This document shows, in pieces, positions 8,415 through 12,551 of a stretch of DNA of 12,551 nt. Position numbers and translations under genes: made by a program. Numbering within the stretch: the stretch's first letter is position 1; each line of letters starts with the position of its first letter. This stretch comes from an uncultured Campylobacter sp. (GTDB lineage Bacteria > Campylobacterota > Campylobacteria > Campylobacterales > Campylobacteraceae): contig CAJPSJ010000028.1 of NCBI GenBank assembly GCA_905373295.1, forward strand, positions 1 through 12,551, written 5' to 3'. The notes below the pieces were generated by a model, which made no database searches, had not been told where the DNA came from, and saw only the letters and a program-made list of their open reading frames with translations.

Positions 8415-8989
8415 TTTACTATCCTTATTCTGCCCATTGCGCCGTTAAATCCAGGAACCGAGCCCTTAAGCACTAAAATTTTGTTCTCAGCATCAAAGCT
8501 TACGACTTCGTTTTTAGCAGTGATCGTTTCGTTTCCAGTGTGTCCCGCCATCCTCATACCAGGCTGAACGCGACCGGGCCACTCGCAGTTGCCAATAGAA
8601 CCAGGCCTTCGGTGGAAGCGGCTACCGTGCGCTGCAGGACCGCCCGCAAAGCCATGGCGCTTAATAACGCCCTGATAGCCCTTGCCCTTGGATCTGAAGC
8701 TTACTTTTACGATCTTCGCTCCGCTCAAAACATCTAAATTTTGATCGCCAAGCTCGGCATTTTCTAAGCTTAGAGTCGCAAATTTATTAAATTCCTTGCT
8801 TAGACTATATTTTTTTTGAATTCCGGCGATAGCTTTGTTATGTGCTTTGCCGTCTGCGTAGGCTACGATAGCTTTTTTCTCATCGCAAACTTCGCAAATT
8901 TTGCTATTGATAAGTCGCAAAAGCGTCACGGGCGTGCTGCTCGTGTCGATCGTCCTACTCATACCTATTTTTTCTACGATATATTCCAT
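8411..8989 (-). CDS. rplC: 50S ribosomal protein L3
   Basis: L3 is an early assembly protein whose loop reaches close to the peptidyl transferase centre. The 192-residue product starts [12 protein letters not shown], has the central [31 protein letters not shown] block and [18 protein letters not shown], and ends [15 protein letters not shown]. In E. coli L3 the MAGQMGNE motif carries Gln150, the residue methylated by PrmB. Here the aligned residue, also number 150 by count, is histidine. The methylation cannot occur in that form. The gene lies 11 nt after rpsJ and overlaps rplD by 4 nt. Confidence 0.98.
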   Translation of the reverse strand: MEYIVEKIGMSRTIDTSSTPVTLLRLINSKICEVCDEKKAIVAYADGKAHNKAIAGIQKKYSLSKEFNKFATLSLENAELGDQNLDVLSGAKIVKVSFRSKGKGYQGVIKRHGFAGGPAAHGSRFHRRPGSIGNCEWPGRVQPGMRMAGHTGNETITAKNEVVSFDAENKILVLKGSVPGFNGAMGRIRIVK

Positions 8990-9000
8990 TGTTTTACCCC

Positions 9001-9312
9001 TTATTTGCCCATCGCGTGAACTTCGACGTTGACTTCCGGAGCCAAATCAAGCTTAGTTAGCGAATCAACCGTATCCGGAGTCGCCGCTACGATGTCTAGC
9101 ATACGAGCGTGAATTTTCATCTCAAACTGCTCTCTGGAGTCTTTATTTACGTGCGGAGATCTTAAAACGGTGTAGCGTTTAATCTTCGTAGGCATCGGCA
9201 CGGGACCTCTGACGTCCGCACCTGTTCTTTTTACGGCTTCAACGATAGCCGAAACTGTGCGATCTAAAACTCGATGGTCATAAGCCTTGAGTTTTAACCT
9301 AATTTTTTGCAT
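9001..9312 (-). CDS. rpsJ: 30S ribosomal protein S10, first gene of the operon
   Basis: S10 is a 30S head protein and, as NusE, also a transcription antitermination factor that pairs with NusB. The 103-residue product from the ATG at 9312 starts [32 protein letters not shown]. It continues with [39 protein letters not shown] and ends [20 protein letters not shown]. An adjacent in-frame GTG could add one residue, but the AAGGA element is spaced six bases from the ATG. It is the first gene after the promoter at 9376-9404, and begins the 21-gene run towards secY. Confidence 0.98.
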   Translation of the reverse strand: MQKIRLKLKAYDHRVLDRTVSAIVEAVKRTGADVRGPVPMPTKIKRYTVLRSPHVNKDSREQFEMKIHARMLDIVAATPDTVDSLTKLDLAPEVNVEVHAMGK

Positions 9313-9369
9313 CACTTTTCCTTAATAAAGAACTTGTCGCAACGCGCGACCTTTTGTTTCAAACAAAAG
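9313..9369 (-). promoter_or_regulatory. S10 operon 5' leader with tandem stem-loops
   Basis: The leader is bounded by the predicted transcription start (about 9369) and the rpsJ ATG. It holds two adjoining perfect inverted repeats. The first, 9351-9369, is CTTTTGTTTCAAACAAAAG (9-bp arms around one base). The second, 9336-9350, is GTCGC-AACGC-GCGAC (5-bp arms, 5-nt loop). A weaker third pairing, 9318-9332, joins TTCCT and AAGAA (one G-U pair in RNA) and would cover part of the AAGGA Shine-Dalgarno. Together they fill most of the 57 nt. A regulatory or stabilising role is inferred. Confidence 0.6.
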
Positions 9370-9375
9370 ACGCAC

Positions 9376-9404
9376 ATTATATAAAAGCGCTCCCTTTTTG
9401 TCAA
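9376..9404 (-). promoter_or_regulatory. Consensus sigma-70 promoter of the S10-spc operon
   Basis: Read on the minus strand, TTGACA (9399-9404) is followed by a 17-bp spacer and TATAAT (9376-9381). Both hexamers and the spacing match the sigma-70 consensus exactly. The DNA just upstream (about 9405-9430) is very AT-rich and could act as an UP element. The start would fall near 9369, at the edge of the first leader palindrome. A full -35 box is notable because many Campylobacter promoters are described as lacking one. This fits the high demand for ribosomal proteins. Confidence 0.88.
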
Positions 9405-9430
9405 GAAAATAGCCAAATTTTATTAAAATA

Positions 9431-9449
9431 TTTCCTTATTAAAAGGAAA
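9431..9449. repeat. 19-bp near-palindrome, copy 1 of an inverted pair
   Basis: TTTCCTTATTAAAAGGAAA has 7-bp arms (TTTCCTT / AAGGAAA) around a 5-bp centre. Its exact reverse complement occurs at 9557-9575. This copy lies upstream of the S10 promoter, roughly -62 to -80 from the predicted start, where an activator could bind. It is not identical to any operator I recognise. Confidence 0.65.
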
Positions 9450-9523
9450 AATATATAGAATTCCGAAAATTTTTAAAGTGCCGAAAAATTTCAATACAAA
9501 AATTTTAGATAAATTTAGACGGA

Positions 9524-9529
9524 TATAAA
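9524..9529 (+). promoter_or_regulatory. Weak candidate -10 for the rightward ATPase gene
   Basis: TATAAA lies 64 bases before the ATG at 9593, with no clear -35 box. Campylobacter promoters often lack one, so it is a possible -10. If it is used, the leader would contain the palindrome at 9557-9575. In such AT-rich sequence this could easily be chance. Confidence 0.25.
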
Positions 9530-9556
9530 AAATCTCATTAGGATTTCTAGGATTTA

Positions 9557-9575
9557 TTTCCTTTTAATAAGGAAA
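9557..9575. repeat. 19-bp near-palindrome, copy 2 (exact reverse complement of copy 1)
   Basis: TTTCCTTTTAATAAGGAAA is the exact reverse complement of 9431-9449, and looser similarity extends into both flanks (TTCTA before it, ATTTTAA after it when copy 1 is inverted). It ends 17 bases before the ATPase start codon. It includes AAGGA, but at 19 bases from the ATG this is too far for a normal ribosome-binding site. Role unknown. A shared operator for the two divergent genes is the simplest guess. Confidence 0.65.
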
Positions 9576-9592
9576 ATTTTAAAATACCTAAT

Positions 9593-10924
9593 ATGAATGA
9601 TCTAAAATTTTTTTACGAAAACCCGCCGGAATTTATGGGCTTTATTCCGCGCAAAAGAGGTATCAGCTCTGCCAAAACTATAATATACGGAGTGCTAAAT
9701 TCCGGCAAAAGCGCCGTGCTGAAAAATGAAATTTCAGAACTTAAAAAAGATGAAATTTTGTATCTAAATTTAGCCGATCTACGCCTTGAAGAGGCGGTAG
9801 CGAATGATGCAATTTTTGCAGCTAGAAATAGCGCAGGCAATACAAAGGCTAGCGAAGTAAACGAGCATGAAATAAGCAGAGAAGCTACGTTAGACGCGGA
9901 AATTTCGGATACGGGCGAATTTTACCGCGCCGCCGTAAAAAATACAGATACAAAAAACATAAGCGCAGGCAGCTCAAACAACGCAAGAAATATGGAGTCC
10001 GATGGCGCAAAAAACAGGAGTGAGAATTTCTTCCGTGAGATCAAAGAATTTTTAGCGGCAAACGAGCAAATTTCATCGCTTTTTTTAGATAATTTTAGTA
10101 GCGCCGATTTTGAAATTTCATCGCTTCAAAGCTTTGCTGGGGGGCTAAATTTAAAGCGTTTTATCATCTCTACGCGCGATAAAGAGTTGATCCTGCCGGG
10201 CTTTGAGCGGCTTGAGCTTTTGCCGCTTTCGTTTGAAGAATTTATCGCCTTCGACAAGCGTCACAACGAAATAAACTCGATGATTTCGGCGTTTTTAGCC
10301 CAAGGCGGCGGCGCAAAAAACCCCTTCATAACCCCCGCTGAAATTTTAGAATTCGAGCAGAGGCTGCTTGCGGCAAACTTTAGCCGCACGGAGATTTTAA
10401 TCCTTAAAGAGTGCCTAAGCTTCGTTCACACCGCATTTAGCGCAAATAAAATTTACACCGCGCTAAAGCCGCGCATCAAAATCTCCAAAGACGCCGTATA
10501 CGGCACCATCGCTAAACTTGAGCGGGAAAATTTCATCAGATTTTTAAGCAAGGTGGGCGAGCCCGCGCGCGCAAAAAAACTATATTTTTCGCATTTTAAT
10601 ATGCGCGAAATTTTAACGAGCAAAAAGGACTTCTCGAAAAAATTTGCCAACGTCCTTTTTTGCGAGCTTTTGGGGCTAAATACACCAATTTTTTACACAA
10701 AAGAGTTGGATTTTTACCTGCCTGCTCTAAAGATGGGGGTTCTCGTCATCCCATTCAGCGACTCGGACATTATCTTTTTAAAATTTCGTAAAATTTTAAG
10801 CGTGCTCAAGAGGCTCGGCATCACGAGCTTAAAAGTCGTTTCTATGGCAAACTCCGGTAGGCTCGAGATTGAGGGTATTCGCTGCGATGTCGTGCCGTTT
10901 CATGAGTTCGTGCTTAGCTTCTAA
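9593..10924 (+). CDS. P-loop ATPase, AAA_14/DUF4143-like, with wHTH and nuclease-like C-terminus
   Basis: This is a cytoplasmic ATP-binding protein of 443 residues with no signal peptide or membrane segment. Walker A is GVLNSGKS (33-40). The Walker B-like strand is SSLFLDNF (161-168), with Asn where a catalytic Glu is usual. A sensor-like RFIISTRD (189-196) follows, then LLPLSFEEFI (209-218), a motif seen in the AAA_14/DUF4143 and archaeal-type ATPase families. Residues about 265-330 look like a winged helix (SKDAVYGTIAKLERENFIRFLSK). The C-terminus (350-443) has the order E358, ELDFYL (371-376), MGVLVIPF (381-388), like a PD-(D/E)XK fold but without the E-x-K. Residues about 68-143 form a polar, low-complexity stretch that interrupts the ATPase core. 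No good Shine-Dalgarno precedes the ATG. The natural substrate and role are unknown. Confidence 0.85.
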   Translation: MNDLKFFYENPPEFMGFIPRKRGISSAKTIIYGVLNSGKSAVLKNEISELKKDEILYLNLADLRLEEAVANDAIFAARNSAGNTKASEVNEHEISREATLDAEISDTGEFYRAAVKNTDTKNISAGSSNNARNMESDGAKNRSENFFREIKEFLAANEQISSLFLDNFSSADFEISSLQSFAGGLNLKRFIISTRDKELILPGFERLELLPLSFEEFIAFDKRHNEINSMISAFLAQGGGAKNPFITPAEILEFEQRLLAANFSRTEILILKECLSFVHTAFSANKIYTALKPRIKISKDAVYGTIAKLERENFIRFLSKVGEPARAKKLYFSHFNMREILTSKKDFSKKFANVLFCELLGLNTPIFYTKELDFYLPALKMGVLVIPFSDSDIIFLKFRKILSVLKRLGITSLKVVSMANSGRLEIEGIRCDVVPFHEFVLSF

Positions 10925-10927
10925 TTA

Positions 10928-10969
10928 TTGACATCCCATATCATAAAAATATAAATTTTATGATATAAT
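10928..10969 (+). promoter_or_regulatory. Promoter with overlapping 11-bp-arm inverted repeat (probable operator)
   Basis: Just after the ATPase stop lie TTGACA (10928-10933) and, 16 bp later, TATAAA (10950-10955). A second, extended -10 is TGATATAAT (10961-10969). A perfect inverted repeat covers this region: ATATCATAAAA (10938-10948), a 7-bp centre, and TTTTATGATAT (10956-10966). Its position over the spacer and -10 elements is typical of a repressor site. No T-run follows the right arm, so a terminator for the upstream gene is less likely. The small probable DNA-binding protein encoded 38 bases downstream is a natural candidate repressor (inference). Confidence 0.65.
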
Positions 10970-11006
10970 TTTGGTAAACCCATATCAATTACGCAAGGGA
11001 AAGCCG

Positions 11007-11342
11007 ATGATCAAATTAAAAGACAAACTCATTTATGAAACGCTAAAACTGGTCGAATCGCAAGGCAAAGAGGGACTTTTATGTCGCAATAAGCAAAGCG
11101 ATGCGGAGTTTATGAGGCCCGTGAACGAATTCGCAGCTGCGAGTGGGCGCAACTACACCTCGGTCAAATCGACTCTTGATATAATTCATAAAAACTGGGG
11201 CTACCTGCAGCGCGAAAGCATTAAGGATACGGGGCTTGATGCGGGCAAGGCGTCGAAGATTTTCATCTACCGCCTATGCGAGTCAGGGCGAAGCTTTATC
11301 GAAAAATACGAAAAAGCGCTCGTCCAAAACGCCGACAAATAG
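11007..11342 (+). CDS. Small probable winged-helix DNA-binding protein (unrecognised family)
   Basis: The product is 111 residues, soluble and basic, starting MIKLKDKLIYETLKLVESQ. Residues about 39-62 (VNEFAAASGRNYTSVKSTLDIIHK) read as helix-turn-helix. WGYLQRE to KIFIYRL (64-90) fits a wing, and ESGRSFIEKYEKAL (92-105) fits the closing helix. The YRLxExGRxFIEKY pattern is reminiscent of winged-helix regulators such as PadR or MarR relatives, but I do not recognise a specific family. The reading frame continues 12 codons upstream to a TTG. The ATG at 11007 is preferred because AAGGGA sits six bases before it. A strong promoter with an operator-like repeat lies directly upstream, suggesting autoregulation. 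Its targets are unknown. Confidence 0.75.
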   Translation: MIKLKDKLIYETLKLVESQGKEGLLCRNKQSDAEFMRPVNEFAAASGRNYTSVKSTLDIIHKNWGYLQRESIKDTGLDAGKASKIFIYRLCESGRSFIEKYEKALVQNADK

Positions 11343-11449
11343 TTCAAAATTAAAAGTTTTAAGCGCCAATTAGATAGAATTCTTTAATTTCACGTAGAGC
11401 GACAGAATTTCATTTTTATGCGACTCGCCTTAAAAAAAAGGAGATGAAA

Positions 11450-11602
11450 ATGCTGGATTTTATAGTAAAAATGTTCGCATGGAAAGCTGAGTGGGAGGTA
11501 AAAAAGGAATATGACAAAGAATTTGGTGATCTATCCTCCATGCGCTCAATCTTGCGCTTTATAATACTTCTTATCATACTTAGCATTTTGATTAAATTTT
11601 AA
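11450..11602 (+). CDS. Tiny single-pass membrane protein, 50 residues
   Basis: The ATG at 11450 is preceded at six bases by a strong AAGGAG; an in-frame ATG at 11444 would touch that element. The product starts MLDFIVKMFAWKAEWEVKKE, with an amphipathic, charged N-terminal half (residues 1-31). It ends in one hydrophobic segment, ILRFIILLIILSILIKF (34-50). I do not recognise the family. The strong ribosome-binding site and coherent composition make it likely to be real despite its size. A second tiny membrane ORF starts eight bases after the stop, so both may form one transcript. A small membrane-active peptide, a helper subunit or a toxin-like peptide are all possible and not distinguishable here. 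Confidence 0.6.
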   Translation: MLDFIVKMFAWKAEWEVKKEYDKEFGDLSSMRSILRFIILLIILSILIKF

Positions 11603-11610
11603 TTAAGCGT

Positions 11611-11757
11611 ATGAAAGATACATTTTTAGATATTGCGCTCGTTTTATTCGGCATCGCTATGCTCGCCACGATGCGACAAAAATCTTTATTACAATTTATA
11701 ATTTTCGTCGTGATTTTAGCGCTCGCCAGAGAGTTAATCATCAGGCTTTATGCCTAG
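11611..11757 (+). CDS. Tiny two-helix membrane protein, 48 residues
   Basis: The product has two predicted membrane segments, TFLDIALVLFGIAMLAT (4-20) and LLQFIIFVVILALARELIIRLY (26-47), joined by the basic turn MRQKS. The closing ALARELIIR is loosely like the end of PsiE-type (phosphate-starvation-inducible) membrane proteins, but this is a weak resemblance over few residues. There is no good Shine-Dalgarno, so translation may depend on ribosomes finishing the 50-residue ORF eight bases upstream. The frame differs from that of its neighbour, so these are not obviously two halves of a single frameshifted gene, although a decayed larger gene cannot be ruled out. Confidence 0.5.
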   Translation: MKDTFLDIALVLFGIAMLATMRQKSLLQFIIFVVILALARELIIRLYA

Positions 11758-11812
11758 TTTCGACGAAACCGACGCGGATGGAATTTAAAATTTAAACGAC
11801 AAAATGACGGCG

Positions 11813-11850
11813 CGGCGAAATTCGGCGGGCGCAAATTTTAAATTTCGCCG
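11813..11850. repeat. GC-rich inverted repeat with two alternative left arms
   Basis: CGGCGAAATT (11813-11822) pairs perfectly with AATTTCGCCG (11841-11850). A second upstream segment, GGCG-C-AAATT (about 11827-11835), can pair with the same right arm if one C is bulged. It lies about 55 bases after the second tiny membrane ORF. A terminator role is possible, but no T-run follows the right arm on the plus strand. Confidence 0.45.
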
Positions 11851-11935
11851 TAACCACACTATGCTTTTATCATCATTAGCGAATTCTACCGCGCTTCAAG
11901 AATTGCCGTATCGATAAATCTAGATTTTATAGTCA

Positions 11936-12139
11936 ATGATAGATTTTACCCGCGACGAGGATTTGCGCTTGATGTCGCGCTTTCTGCTATTAGTGGCGGA
12001 TTTCGCTCGTGCAAATGCGACGGAATTTCACTCGTGCGAACACGGCGGATTTTTTGTGGTGGCAGCAAAAATTATAAACCGAATGAGCGGGTTAGAGCGT
12101 AAATTTTATAACGCTAAATTCCACAAAAGCCTAAATTAG
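11936..12139 (+). CDS. Doubtful hypothetical ORF, 67 residues
   Basis: The frame is open from the ATG at 11936 and gives MIDFTRDEDLRLMSRFLLLVADFARA, then a short FFVVAAKIINRM hydrophobic run, with no recognised domain. No Shine-Dalgarno precedes it; the upstream bases are TTTTATAGTCA. The surrounding sequence is AT-rich and poor in coding signals. It may be a chance ORF or a remnant of a decayed gene. Confidence 0.22.
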   Translation: MIDFTRDEDLRLMSRFLLLVADFARANATEFHSCEHGGFFVVAAKIINRMSGLERKFYNAKFHKSLN

Positions 12140-12466
12140 CGCAATGTAAGTGCAGAATTCAATCAAAAAATTTCAAACTTAGTAGTAAAATTCCACACGC
12201 TGAAATCTTAAAATTTTATTTCATAAGATTCCGAAATTTAGGAATTAAATTTTGCAGTGAGACGGCAAATTTTACTTCGCAATTAAAATTCTCACCCAAA
12301 CCATCCCCGAAAATTCTAAAATTTCATCATCATAAAATTTTAAAATTCCAATGTCGTATTGCAAATCTATTATTTTATAAAACGGAGCAAAAAGCGAAAT
12401 CTTGCATAAATCACACTCGAAAATTTGACGGATTCTCGCGCAAACCGGCTCGAAATTCCGCCCTGC
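12140..12466. other. Noncoding AT-rich stretch
   Basis: I see no gene in these 327 bases on either strand. The stretch is dominated by AAATTTT/AAAATTT words common in Campylobacter intergenic DNA. The only local structure is a 7-bp inverted repeat, AATCTTA (12204-12210) with TAAGATT (12224-12230). This could be a weak terminator for the minus-strand gene entering from the right, but it lies more than 200 bases past that stop. Confidence 0.5.
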
Positions 12467-12551
12467 TTACTCCACGTATCCGATAAATTCGCCATCGAAA
12501 GTATGTCTAACGTCGCCGCGAAAGTAAATTTTACCTCCATCTCCTAAGCGC
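12467..12551 (-). CDS. C-terminal end of an unidentified protein (partial, enters from right edge)
   Basis: One minus-strand frame is open from the window edge to a TAA at 12467-12469. It gives 27 residues: LGDGGKIYFRGDVRHTFDG followed by EFIGYVE. The glycine-rich, alternating pattern (GGKIYFRGDV, then GEFIGYVE) suggests a beta-rich C-terminus, and its coherent composition contrasts with the noncoding DNA beside it. Too little is visible to name a family, and an open frame of this length could occur by chance. Confidence 0.45.
   Translation of the reverse strand, partial: RLGDGGKIYFRGDVRHTFDGEFIGYVE

Noticed and set aside
9569..9573. AAGGA as the ribosome-binding site of the ATPase gene
   Set aside because: It is 19 bases from the ATG and there is no in-frame start codon in between, so spacing is wrong. 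It is part of the palindromic repeat.
9431..9575. The inverted pair as ends of an insertion sequence or MITE
   Set aside because: No target-site duplication is visible and the interior (107 bp) has no gene. Each end is itself palindromic, which fits operators better.
10139..10144. G6 run inside the ATPase gene as a possible phase-variable tract
   Set aside because: Campylobacter phase variation usually uses G runs of about eight or more. Six bases encoding Gly-Gly in frame is unlikely to be hypermutable.
11347..11390. AAATTAAA / TTTAATTT inverted repeat after the 111-residue gene as a terminator
   Set aside because: The arms contain only A and T and are 28 bases apart, and there is no GC stem or clear T-run. 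Chance is likely in this composition.
11757..11769. GTTTCG-A-CGAAAC palindrome at the end of the 48-residue ORF as an attachment or operator site
   Set aside because: The arms are only 6 bp, there is a single copy and no partner site, so it is not supportable.
11343..12551. tRNA, rRNA or CRISPR sequences in the accessory tail
   Set aside because: I found no cloverleaf-like arms, no rRNA-like conserved stretches and no regularly spaced direct repeats.

Overview
The window most likely comes from the chromosome of a Campylobacter species (Campylobacterota, formerly Epsilonproteobacteria). Four things point there. The ribosomal protein sequences match what I remember of Campylobacter homologues, for example L16 starting MLMPKRTKY and S5 starting [11 protein letters not shown]. 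The rpmD (L30) gene is missing between rpsE and rplO, as is usual in this phylum. S14 is the short zinc-binding type. The intergenic DNA is rich in AAATTT and AATTTT words. The species cannot be fixed from the sequence alone. The moderately high GC of the coding DNA fits the oral or GC-richer Campylobacter species better than C. jejuni.

Positions 1-9312 (minus strand) hold one uninterrupted S10-spc ribosomal protein super-operon, read right to left: rpsJ, rplC, rplD, rplW, rplB, rpsS, rplV, rpsC, rplP, rpmC, rpsQ, rplN, rplX, rplE, rpsN, rpsH, rplF, rplR, rpsE, rplO and the start of secY, which runs off the left edge. The genes nearly abut or overlap by a few bases. The one large gap is 77 nt between rpsH and rplF, and it holds an inverted repeat. 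The operon is driven by a consensus sigma-70 promoter (TTGACA, 17 bp, TATAAT). The predicted leader of about 57 nt starts with two adjacent perfect stem-loops. A weaker third one could cover the rpsJ ribosome-binding site.

Positions 9313-9592 form a divergent intergenic region. Besides the S10 promoter it holds two 19-bp near-palindromes that are exact reverse complements of each other. One lies upstream of the S10 promoter and the other just before the start of the rightward gene.

Positions 9593-12551 are accessory sequence. A 443-residue P-loop ATPase has an unusual low-complexity insertion and a C-terminal domain resembling a decayed PD-(D/E)XK nuclease. A 111-residue probable winged-helix protein follows, with a perfect 11-bp-arm inverted repeat over its promoter. 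Next come two very small membrane proteins of 50 and 48 residues in tandem. The rest is mostly noncoding AT-rich sequence with one doubtful ORF. The C-terminal end of a minus-strand gene enters from the right edge.

The left three quarters is conserved translation and secretion machinery. I see no clear defence or mobile system. The least explained items are the paired palindromes, the S10 leader, the ATPase with its neighbour regulator, and the two mini membrane proteins.
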